Assembly: GCA_920105625.2 (NCBI GenBank)
Contig: OV050031.1
Location: 85,569,995 to 85,633,994 of the forward strand
DNA from: Clusia tigrina
Lineage: Eukaryota; Arthropoda; Insecta; Diptera; Clusiidae
Reading direction: 5' to 3'
DNA: 64,000 bases
This document shows, in pieces, positions 48,474 to 59,741 of the stretch. The notes under the pieces are model-generated. The model saw only the letters and a program-made list of their open reading frames with translations, made no database searches and was not told the origin of the DNA. The stretch's first letter is position 1. Every line of letters begins with the position of its first letter. The position numbers and the translations under genes are program-made.

Positions 48474-51400
48474 CTGTCTGCTGCCGTCTCTATGCCAATA
48501 TCTACCCCTCTCTGCCTCAGTCGGAGTCTCAGTCGGCATCGCAGCCTCTGTCAGCGAATATGTAGGCTTCTCAGTCGCTGCCGCTGTCGATTGGGTGGTC
48601 TGATGCCTTCTCTATGCCTATATCTACCCCTATCTGCCTCAGTCGGCGTCTCAGTCGGCGTCGCAGCCTCTGTCAGCGTCTCTGTAGGCGTCGCAGTCGC
48701 TTCCGCTGTCGATTGGGGGGTCTGCTGCCTTCTCTATGCCAATATCTACCCTTATATGCCTCAGTCGGCGTCTCAGTCGGCGTCACAGCCTCTGTCAGCG
48801 TCTCTGAATGCGTCACAGTCGCTGCCGCTGTCGATTGGGGGGTCTGATGCCTTCCCTATGCCTATATCTACCCCTATCTGCCTCAGGCGGAGTCTCAGTC
48901 GGCATCGCAGCCTCTGTCAGCGTCTATGTAGGCGTCTCAGTCGCTGCCGCTGTCGATTGGGGGGTCTGATGCCTTCTCTATGTCTATATCTACCACTATC
49001 TGCCTCAGTCGGAGTCTCAGTCGGCATCGCAGCCTCTGTCAGCGTCTATGTAGGCGTCTCAGTCGCCGCCGCCGTCGATTGGAAGGTCTTCTGCCTTCTT
49101 TATGCCAATATCTACCCTTATCTGCCTCAGTCGGCGTCTCAGTCGCTGCCGCTGTCGATTGGGGGGTCTGATGCCTTCTCTATGCCTATATCTACCCCTA
49201 TCTGCCTCAGTCCGAGTCTCAGTCGGCATCGCAGCCTCTGTCAGCGTCTATGTAGGCGTCTCAGTCGCCGCCACCGTCCATTGGGAGGTCTTCTGCCCTC
49301 TTTATGCCAATATCTACTCTTATCTGCCTCAGTAGGCGTCTCAGTCGCTGCCACTGTCGATTGGGGGTCTGCTGCCAACTGTATGCTTATATATACCCCT
49401 ATCTGCCTCAGTCGGCATCTCAGTCGGCGTCGCAGCCTCTATCAGCGTCTCTGTAGGCGTCTCAGTTGTTGCCGCTGTCGATTGGTGGGTCTGCTGCCTT
49501 CTCTATGCCTATATCTACCCCTACCTGCCTCAGTCGGCGTCACAGTCGGCTTCGCAGATTCAGATTCTGTCAGCGTCTCTGTAGGCGTCTCTGTACGCGT
49601 CTCAGTCGCTGCCGCTGTCGATTGGGGTTCTGCTGCGTTCTCTATGCCAATATCTACCCCTATCTGCCTCAGTCGGCGTCTCAGTCGGCGTCGCAGTCGG
49701 CATCGCAGCCTCTGTCAGCGTCTCTGTAGGCGTCTCTGTCGCTGCCGCTGGCGATTGGGGGATCTGCTGCCTTCTCTATGCCAATATCTACCCCTCTCTG
49801 CCTCAGTCAGCGTTGCAGCCTCTGTGAGCGCCTCTGTAGGCGTCTCAGTCGCTGCCGCTGACGATTGCGGGGTCTGCTGCCTTCTATATGTCAATATCTA
49901 CCCTATCTGCCTCAGTCGGCATCGCAGCCTCTGTCAGCGTCTCTGTAGGCGTCTCAGTCGCTGCCACTGTCGATTGGGGGTCTGCTGCCAACTGTATGCA
50001 TATATCTACCCCTATCTGCCTCGGTCGGCGTCTCAGTCGGCGTCGCAGTCGGCGTCGCAGCCTCTGTCAGCGTCTCTGTAGGCATCTCAGTCGCTGCCGC
50101 CGTCGATTGGGGGGTCTGCTGCCTTCTCTATGCCAATATCTACCCCTATCTGCCTCAGTCAGCGTCTCTGTCAGCGTCTCTGTAGGCGTCTCAGTCGCTG
50201 CCTCTGTCGATTGGGGGGTCTGCTGCTTTCTCTATGCCTATATCTACCCTTATCTGCCTCAGTCGGCGTCTCAGTCGGCGTCTCAGTCGGCGTCTCAGTC
50301 GGCGTCGCAGCCTCTGTCAGCGTCTCTGAATGCGTCTCAGTCGCTGCCTCTGTCGATTGGGGGGTCTGCTATCTTCTCCATGCCTATATCTACCCCTATC
50401 TGCCTCAGTCGGCGTCTCAGTCGGCGTCGCAGTCGGCGTCGCAGCCTCTGTCAGCGTCTCTGAATGCGTCTCAGTCGCTGCCTCTGTCGATTGGGGGGTC
50501 TGCTATCTTCTCTATGCCTATATCTACCCCTATCTGCCTCAGTCGGCGTCTCAGTCGGCGTCGCAGTCGACGTCGCAGCCTCTGTGAGCGTCTCTGTAGG
50601 CGTCTCAGTCGCTGCCGCTGACGATTGGGGGGTCTGCTGCCTTCTCTATGTCAATATCTACCCTATCTGCCTCAGTCGGGGTCTCAGTCGGCGTCGCAGC
50701 CTCTGTCAGCGTCTCTGTAGGCGTCTCAGTCGCTGCCGCTGTCGATTGGGGGGTCTGCTGTATTCTCTATGCCAATATCTACCCTTATCTGTCTCAGTCA
50801 GCGTCTCAGTCAGCGTCGCACCCTCTGTCAGCGTCTCTGTAGCCGTCTCAGTAGCTGCCGCTGTCGATTGTGGAGTCTGCTGCCGTCTCTATGCCTACAT
50901 CTACCCCTATCTGCCTCAGTCGACGTCTCAGTCGGCGTCGCAGCCTCTGTCAGCGTCTCTGTAGGCGTCTCAGTCGCTGCCGCTGTTGATTGGGGGGTCT
51001 GCTGCCTTCTCTATGCCTATATCTAGCCCTATCTGCCTCAGTCGCCGTCTCAGTCGGCGTCGCAGCCTCTGTCAGCGTCTCTGAAGGCGTCTCAGTCGCA
51101 GCCTCTGTCAGCATCTCTGTAGGCGTCTTAGTCGCTGCCGCTGTCGATTGGGGGTCTGCTGCCTTTTCTACGCCTATATCTACCCCTATCTGCCTCAGTC
51201 AGCGTCTCAGTCAGCGTCGTACCCTCTATCAGCGTCTCTGTAGCCGTCTGAGCCGATTGGGGTTCTGATGCGTTCTCTATGCCTATATCTACTTCTATCT
51301 GCCTCAGTCGGCGTTTCAGTCGGCGTCGCAGCCTCTGTCAGCGTCTTTGTAGGCGTCTCAGTCGCTGCCGCTGTCGATTGGGGGGGTCTGCTGCCTTCTC

Positions 51401-54400
51401 TATGCCTATATCTACCCTTATCTGCCTCAGTCGGCGTCTCAGTCGGCGCCGCAGCCTCTGTCAACCTCTCTGAATGCGTCTCAGTCGCTGCCGCTGGCGA
51501 TTGGGGGATCTGCTATCTTCTCTATGCCTATATCTACCCTTATCTGCCTCAGTCGGCGTCTCAGTCGGCGTCGCAGTCGGCGTCGCAGCCTCTGTCAGCG
51601 TCTCTGAATGCGTCTCAGTCGCTGCCTCTGTCGATTGGGGGGTCTGCTATCTTCTCTATGCCTATATCTACCCCTATCTGCCTCAGTCGGCGTCTCAGTC
51701 GGCGTCGCAGTCGGCGTCGCAGCCTCTGTGAGCGTCTCTGTAGGCGTCTCAGTCGCTGCCGCTGACGATTGGGGGGTCTGCTGCCTTCTCTATATCAATA
51801 TCTACCCTATCTGCCTCAGTCGGCGTCTCAGCCCCTGTCAGAGACTCTGTAGGCGTCTCAGTCGCTGCTGCTGTCGATTGCGGAGTCTGCTGCCGTCTCT
51901 ATGCCTACATCTACCCCTATCTGCCTCAGTCGGCGTTTCAGTCGGCGTCGCAGCCTCTGTCAGCGTCTTTGTAGGCGTCTCAGTCGCTGCCGCTGTCGAT
52001 TGGGGGGTCTGCTGCCTTCTCTATGCCCATATCTAGCCTTATCTGCCTCAGTCGGCGTCTCAGTCTGCGTCGCAGCCTCTGTCAGCCTCTCAGAATGCGT
52101 CTCAGTCGCTGCCGCTGGCGATTGGGGGGCCTGATGTCTTCTCTATGCCTATATCTACCCCTATCTGCCTCAGTCGGCGTCTCAGTCGGCATCGCAGCCT
52201 CTGTCAGCGTCTATGTCGGCCTCTCAGTCGCTGCCGCTGTCGATTGGGGGGTCTGCTGCATTCTCCACGCCAATATTTAAGCCTACTTGTCTCAGTCAGC
52301 GTCTCAGTCAGCGTCGCGGCTTCTGTCAGCGTCTCTGTACGCTTCTCAGTCGGTGCCGCTGTCGATTGGGGTTCTGCTGCGTTCTCTATGCCTATGTCTA
52401 CCACTATCTGCCTCAGTCGGCGTCTCAGTCGGCGTCGGAGCCTCTGTCAGCGTCTTTGTAGGCGTCTCAGTCGCTGCCGCTGTCGATTGGGGGGTCTGCT
52501 GCCTTCTCTATGCCTATATCTACCCTTTTCTGCCTCAGTCGGCGTCGCAGCCTCTTTCAGCGTATCTGTAGGCGTCTCAGTCGCCGCCGCAGTCGATTGG
52601 GGGGTCTGCTGCCTTCTCTATGCCAATATCTACCCTTATCTGCCTCAGTCGGCGTCGCAGCCTCTGTCAGCGTCTCTGTAGGCGTCTCAGTCGCTGCCAC
52701 TGTCGATTGGGGGTCTGCTGCCTTCTCTATGTCAATATCTACCCTATCTGCCTCAGTCGGCGTCTCAGCCTCTGACAGAGTCTCAGTTGGCGTCTCAGTC
52801 GCTGCCGCTCTCGATTGGGGGGTCTACTGCCTTCTCTATGCCAATATCTACCCCTATCTGCCTCAGTCAGCGTCTCAGTCAGCGTCGCACCCTTTGTCAG
52901 CGTCTCTGTAGCCGTCTCAGTAGCTGCCGCTCTCGATTGCGGAGTCTGCTGCCGTCTCTATGCCAATATCTACCCCTACCTGCCTCAGTCGGCAACTCAG
53001 TCGGCGTCGCAGCCTCTGTCACCGTCTCTGTAGGCTTCTCAATCGCTGCCGCTGTCGATTGGGGGGTCTTATGCCTTTTCTATGCTTATATATACAACTA
53101 TCTGCCTCAGTCGGAGTCTCAGTAGGCATCGCAGCCTCTGTCAGCGTCTATGTAGGCGTCTCAGTCGCTGCCGCTGTCGATTGGGAGGTCTGATGCCTTC
53201 TCTATGCCTATATCTACCCCTATCTGCCTCAGTCGGAGTCTCAGTCGGCATCGCAGCCTCTGTCAGCGTCTATGTAGGCGTCTTATTCGCCGCCGCCGTC
53301 GATTGGAAGGTCTGCTGCCTTCTCTATACCAATATCTACCCTTATCTGCCTCAGTCGGCGTCGCAGCCTCTGTCAGCGTCTCTGTAGGCATCTCAGTCGC
53401 TGCCACTGTCGATTGGGGGTCTTCTGCCAACTGTATGCTTATATCTACCCCTATCTGCCTCAGTCGGCATCTCAGTCGGAGTCACAGCCTCTATCAGCGT
53501 CTCTGTAGGCGTCTCAGTTGTTGCCGCTGTCGATTGGTGGGTCTGCTGCCTTCTCTATGCCTATATATACCCCTACCTGCCTCAGTCGGCGTCACAGTCG
53601 GCTTCGCAGCCTCTGTCAGCGTCTCTGTAGGCGTCTCTGTACGCGTCTCAGTCGCTGCCGCTGTCGATTGGGGTTCTGCTGCGTTCTCTATGCCAATATC
53701 TACCACTATCTGCCTCAGTCGGCGTCTCAGTCGGCGTCGCAGTCGGCGTCGCAGCCTCTGTCAGTGTCTCTTTAGGCGTCTCAGTCGCTACCGCTGTCGA
53801 TTGGGGGATCTGCTGCCTTCTCTATGCCAATATCTACCCCTCTCTGCCTTAGTCGGCGTTGCAGCCTCTGTGAGCGTCTCTGTAGGCGTCTCAGTCGCTG
53901 CCGCTGACGATTGGGGGGTCTGCTGCCTTCTCTATGTCAATATCTACCCTTATCTGCCTCAGTCGGCGTCTCAGTCTGCGTCGCAGCCTCTGTCAGCCTC
54001 TCTGAATGCGTCTCAGTCGCTGCCGCTGGCGATTGGGGGGTCTGATGTCTTCTCTATGCCTATATCTACCCCTATCTGCCTCAGTCGGCGTCTCAGTCGG
54101 CATTGCAGCCTCTGTCAGCGTCTATGTCGGCCTCTCAGTCGCTGCCGCTGTCGATTGGGGGGTCTGCTGCATTCTCTACGCCAATATCTACCCCTACTTG
54201 TCTCAGTCAGCGTCTCAGTCAGCGTCGCGCCTTCTGTCAGCGTCTCTGTAGGCGTCTCAGTCGCTGCCGCTGTCGATTGGGGGTTCTGCTGCATTCTCTA
54301 TGCCTATGCCTACCCCTCTCTGCCTCACAGTCGGCTTCGCAGCCTCTGTCAGCGTCTCTGTAGGCGTCTCTGTACGCGTCTCAGTTGCTGCCGCTGTCGA

Positions 54401-54494
54401 TTGGGGTTCTGCTGCGTTCTCTGTGCCTATGTACCCCTATCTGCCTCAGTCGGCGTCTCAGTCGGCGTCGCAGCCTCTGTCAGCGTCTTTGTAG
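48474..54494 (+). repeat. Higher-order repeat block C (~6.0 kb)
   Basis: Same order as A and B but older: it differs more in sequence and keeps a 202-bp piece (an 80-bp short monomer plus a 122-bp one, about 49,125-49,330) that A and B have lost but 14.5-15.5 and 17.3-18.4 kb also have. It has two 12-bp units fewer near 52,545. At about 52,682-52,815 it carries a different monomer pair from A and B, which looks like a conversion patch. Its right end corresponds to the ends of A and B. Confidence 0.88.
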
Positions 54495-55359
54495 GCGTCT
54501 CAGTTGCTGCCGCTGTCAATTGGGGGGTCTGCTGCCTTCTCTATGCCTATATCTACCCTTTTCTGCCTCAGTCGGCGTCTCAGTCGGCGTCGCAGCCTCT
54601 GTCATCGTCTCTGAATGCGTCTCAGTCGCTGCCTCTGTCTTTTGGGGGTCTGCTATCTTCTCTATGCCTATATCTACCCCTATCTGCCTCAGTCGGCGTC
54701 GCAGCCTCTTTCAGCGTCTCTGTAGGCGTCTCAGTCGCCGCCGCCGTCGATTGGGGGGTCTGCTGCCTTCTCTATGCCAATATCTACCCTTATCTGCCTC
54801 AGTCGGCGTCGCAGCCTCTGTCAGCGTCTCTGTAGGCGTCTCAGTCGCTGCCACTGTCGATTGGGGGTCTGCTGCCTTCTCTATGTCAATATCTACCCTA
54901 TCTGCCTCAGTCTGCGACTCAGCCTCTGTCAGCGTCTCTGTAGGCGTCTCAGTCGCTGCCGCTGTCGATTGGGGGGTCTGCTGCATTCTCTATGCCTATG
55001 TCTACCCCTCTCTGCCTCACAGTCGGCTTCGCAGCCTCTGTCAGCGTCTCTGTAGGCGTCTCTGTACGCGTCTCAGTTGCTGCCGCTGTCGATTGCGGAG
55101 TCTGCTGCCGTCTCTATGCCTACATCTACCCCTACCTGCCTCAGTCGGCAGCTCAGTCGGCGTCGCAGCCTCTGTCAGCGTCTCTGTAGGCTTCTCAGTC
55201 GCTGCCGCTGTCGATTGGGGGGTCTGATGCCTTCTCTATGCCTATATATACAACTATCTGCCTCAGTCGGAGTCTCAGTCGGCATCGCAGCCTCTGTCAG
55301 CGTCTATGTAGGCGTCTCAGTCGCTGCCGCTGTCGATTGGGGGGTCTGATGCCTTCTCT
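54495..55359 (+). repeat. Satellite segment after block C
   Basis: About seven monomers. The beginning continues the homology with the first bases after block B, then differs. Includes a cctcacagtcggcttcgcag monomer near 55,015 and the gattgcggagtctgctgcc monomer near 55,093. Nothing other than satellite is seen. Confidence 0.65.
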
Positions 55360-57563
55360 ATGCCAATATCTACCCTTATCTGCCTTAGTCGGCGTCGCAG
55401 CCTCTGTCAGCGTCTCTGTAGGCATCTCAGTCGCTGCCACTGTCGATTGGGGGTCTTCTGCCAACTGTATGCTTATATCTACCCCTATCTGCCTCGGTCG
55501 GCATCTCAGTCGGCGTCGCAGCCTCTATCAGCGTCTCTGTAGGCGTCTCGGTTGTTGCCGCTGTCGATTGTTGGGTCTGCTGCCTTCTCTATGCCTATAT
55601 CTACCCCTACCTGCCTCAGTCGGCATCACAGTCGGCTTCGCAGCCTCTGTCAGCGTCTCTGTAGGCGTCTCTGTACGCGTCTCAGTCGCTGCCGCTGTCG
55701 ATTGGGGTTCTGCTGCGTTCTCTATGCCAATATCTACCACTATCTGCCTCAGTCGGCGTCTCAGTCGGCGTCGCAGTCGGCGTCGCAGGCCCTGTCAGTG
55801 TCTCTTTAGGCGTATCAGTCGCTGCCGCTGTCGATTGGGGGATCTGCTGCCTTCTCTATGCCAACATCTACCCCTCTCTGCCTCAGTCGGCGTTGCAGCC
55901 TCTGTGAGCGTCTCTGTAGGCGTCTCAGTCGCTGCCGCTGACGATTTGGGGGTCTGCTGCCTTCTCTATGTCAATATCTACCCTATCTGCCTCAGTCGGC
56001 GTCTCAGCCTCTGTCAGCGGCTATGTCGGCCTCTCAGTCGCTGCCGCTGTCGATTTGGGGGACTGCTGCATTCTCTACCCCAATATCTACCCCTATCTGC
56101 CTCAGCCAGTGTCTCAGTCAGCGTCGCGCCTTCTGTCAACGTCTCTGTAGGCGTCTCAGTCGCTGCCGCTGTCGATTGGGGGGTCTGCTGCATTCTCTAT
56201 GCCTATGTCTACCCCTCTCTGCCTCACAGTCGGCTTCGCAGCCTCTGTCAGCGTCTCTGTAGGCGTCTCTGTACGCGTCTCAGTCGCTGCCGCTTTCGAT
56301 TCGGATTCTACTGCGTTCTCTATGCCTATGTCTACCCCTATCTGCCTCATTCGACGTCTCAGTCGGCGTCGCAGCCTCTGTCAGCGTCTCTGTAGGCGTC
56401 TCAGTCGCTGCCGCTGTTGATTGGGGGGGTCTGCTGCCTTCTCTATGCCTATATCTACCCCTATCTGCCTCAGTGGGCGTCTCAGTCGGCGTCGCAGCCT
56501 CTGTCAGCGTCTCTGAAGGCGTCTCAGTCGCAGCCTCTGTCAGCGTCTCTGTAGGCGTCTCAGTCGCTGCCGCTGTCGATTGGGGGTCTGCTGCCTTTTC
56601 TACGCCTATATCTACCACTCTCTGCCTCAGTCGGAGTCTCAGTCGGCGTCGCAGCCTCTGTAAGCGTCTCTGTAGCCGTCTCTGTACGCGTCTCAGTCGC
56701 TGCCGCTTTCGATTGGGGTTCTGCTGCGTTCTCTATGCCTATATCTACCCCTATCTGCCTCAGTCGGCGTTTCAGTCGGCGTCGCAGCCTCTGTCAGCGT
56801 CTTTGTACGCGTCTCAGTCGCTGCCGCTGTCGATTGGGGGGTCTGCTGCTTTCTCTATGCCCATATCTACCCCTATCTGCCTCAGTCGGCGTTTCAGTCG
56901 GCGTCGCAGCCTCTGTCAGCGTCTCTGTAGGCGTCTCAGTCGCTGCCGCTGTTGATCGGGGGGTCTGCTGCCTTCTCTATGCCTATATCTACCCTTTTCT
57001 GCCTCAGTCGGCGTCTCAGCCTCTGACAGAGTCTCTGTTGGCGTCTCAGTCGCTGCCGCTCTCGATTGGGGGGTCTGCTGCCTTCTCTATGCCAATATCT
57101 ACCCCTATCTGCCTCAGTCGGCGTCTCAGTCGGCGTCGCAGCCTCTTTCAGCGTCTCTGTAGGCGTCTCAGTCGCCGCCGCCGTCGATTGGGGGGTCTGC
57201 TGCCTTCTCTATGCTAATATCTACCCTTATCTGCCTCAGTCGGCGTTGCAGCCTCTGTGAGCGTCTCTGTAGGCGTCTCAGTCGCTGCCACTGTCGATTG
57301 GGGGTCTGCTGCCTTCTCTATGTCAATATCTACCCTATCTGCCTCAGTCGGCGTCTCAGCCTCTGACAGAGTCTCTGTTGGCGTCTCAGTCGCTGCCGCT
57401 CTCGATTGGGGGGTTCTGCTGCGTTCTCTATGCCAATATCTACCACTATCTGCCTCAGTCGGCGTCTCAGTCGGCGTCGCAGTCGGCGTCGCAGCCTCTG
57501 TCAGTCTCTCTTTAGGCGTCTCAGTCGCTACCGCTGTCGATTGGGGGATCTTCTGCCTTCTCT
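55360..57563 (+). repeat. 2.2-kb HOR, copy 1
   Basis: About eighteen monomers matched by 57,564-59,741. Spacing is 2,204 bp at the left (55,360-55,740 against 57,564-57,944) and 2,166-2,178 bp further right (56,735-57,500 against 58,901-59,678). The middle, about 55,990-56,420, differs between the copies. The 12-bp change in spacing reflects one arm unit. Confidence 0.8.
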
Positions 57564-59741
57564 ATGCCAATATCTACCCTTATCTGCCTCAGTCGGCGTC
57601 GCAGCCTCTGTCAGCGTCTCTGTAGGCATCTCAGTCGCTGCCACTGTCGATTGGGGGTCTTCTGCCAACTGTATGCTTATATCTACCCCTATCTGCCTCG
57701 GTCGGCATCTCAATCGGCGTCGCAGCCTCTATCAGCGTCTCTGTAGGCGTCTCAGTTGTTGCCGCTGTCGATTGTTGGGTCTGCTGCCTTCTCTATGCCT
57801 ATATCTACCCCTACCTGCCTCAGTCGGCGTCACAGTCGGCTTCGCAGCCTCTGTCAGCGTCTCTGTAGGCGTCTCTGTACGCGTCTCAGTCGCTGCCGCT
57901 GTCGATTGGGGTTCTGCTGCGTTCTCTATGCCAATATCTACCACTATCTGCCTCAGTCGGCGTCGCAGTCGGCGTCGCAGCCCCTGTCAGTGTCTCTTTA
58001 GGCGTATCAGTCGCTGCCGCTATCGATTGGGGGATCTGCTGCCTTCTCTATGCCAACATCTAACCCTCTCTGCCTCAGTCGGCGTTGCAGCCTCTGTGAG
58101 CGTCTCTGTAGGCGTCTCAGTCGCTGCCGCTGACGATTTGGGGGTCTGCTGCCTTCTCTATGTCAATATCTACCCTATCTGCCTCAGTCGGCGTCTCAGC
58201 CTCTGTCAGAGTCTCTGTAGGCGTCTCAGTCGCTGCCGCTGTCGATTGGAGGGTCTGCTGCCTTCTCTATGCCAATATCTAACCCTCTCTGCCTCAGTCG
58301 GGGTCTCAGTCGGCGTCGCAGCCTCTGTCAGCGTCTCTGTAGGCGTCTCAGTCGCTGCCGCTGTCGATTGGGGGGTCTGCCGCATTCTCTAAGCCAATAT
58401 CTACCCCTATCTGCCTCAGTCAGCGTCTCAGTCAGCGTCGCACCCTCTGTCAGCGTCTCTGTAGCCGTCTCAGTAGCTGCCGCTGTCGATTGCGGAGTCT
58501 GCTGCCGTCTCTATGCCTACATCTACCCCTATCTGCCTCATTCGACGTCTCAGACGGCGTCGCAGCCTCTGTCAGCGTCTCTGTAGGCGTCTCAGTCGCT
58601 GCCGCTGTTGATTGGGGGGTCTGCTGCCTTCTCTATGCCTATATCTACCCCTATCTGCCTCAGTGGGCGTCTCAGTCGGCGTCGCAGCCTCTGTCAGCGT
58701 CTCTGAAGGCGTCTCAGTCGCAGCCTCTGTCAGCGTCTCTGTAGGCGTCTCAGTCGCTGCCGCTGTCGATTGGGGATCTGCTGCCTTTTCTACGCCTATA
58801 TCTACCACTCTCTGCCTCAGTCGGAGTCTCAGTCGGCGTCGCAGCCTCTGTAAGCGTCTCTGTAGCCGTCTCAGCCGATTGGGGTTCTGCTGCGTTCTCT
58901 ATGCCTATATCTACCCCTATCTGCCTCAGTCGGCGTTTCAGTCGGCGTCGCAGCCTCTGTCAGCGTCTTTGTACGCGTCTCAGTCGCTGCCGCTGTCGAT
59001 TGGGGGGTCTGCTGCTTTCTCTATGCCCATATCTACCCCTATCTGCCTCAGTCGGCGTTTCAGTCGGCGTCGCAGCCTCTGTCACCGTCTCTGTAGGCGT
59101 CTCAGTCGCTGCCGCTGTTGATTGGGGGGTCTGCTGCCTTCTCTATGCCTATATCTACCCTTTTCTGCCTCAGTCGGCGTCTCAGCCTCTGACAGAGTCT
59201 CTGTTGGCGTCTCAGTCGCTGCCGCTCTCGATTGGGGGGTCTGCTGCCTTCTCTATGCCAATATCTACCCCTATCTGCCTCAGTCGGCGTCTCAGTCGGC
59301 GTCGCAGTCGGCGTCGCAGCCTCTTTCAGCGTCTCTGTAGGCGTCTCAGTCGCCGCCGCCGTCGATTGGGGGGTCTGCTGCCTTCTCTATGCTAATATCT
59401 ACCCTTATCTGCCTCAGTCGGCGTTGCAGCCTCTGTGAGCGTCTCTGTAGGCGTCTCAGTCGCTGCCACTGTCGATTGGGGGTCTGCTGCCTTCTCTATG
59501 TCAATATCTACCCTATCTGCCTCAGTCGGCGTCTCAGCCTCTGACAGAGTCTCTGTTGGCGTCTCAGTCGCTGCCGCTCTCGATTGGGGGGTTCTGCTGC
59601 GTTCTCTATGCCAATATCTACCACTATCTGCCTCAGTCGGCGTCTCAGTCGGCGTCGCAGTCGGCGTGGCAGCCTCTGTCAGTCTCTCTTTAGGCGTCTC
59701 AGTCGCTGCCGCTGTCGATTGGGGGATCTGCTGCCTTCTCT
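57564..59741 (+). repeat. 2.2-kb HOR, copy 2
   Basis: Tandem partner of 55,360-57,563. Starts with the ctacccttatctgcctcag monomer and the ccaactgtatgcttatat cassette. Compared with copy 1 it has gattgcggagtctgctgcc and tcattcgacgtctcag monomers near 58,490-58,550 in the divergent middle, and the stub at 58,711. Confidence 0.8.

Noticed and set aside
48075..50081. Long open frames (up to 668 codons) as protein-coding genes, including Cys/Arg/Ser-rich and Val/Ser-rich products
   Set aside because: The frame rotates through three unrelated translations, monomer by monomer. Overlapping frames are open at the same time, and copies in A, B and C differ by frame-changing indels. There is no recognisable domain, initiation context or splice structure. 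These are properties of a low-stop repeat.
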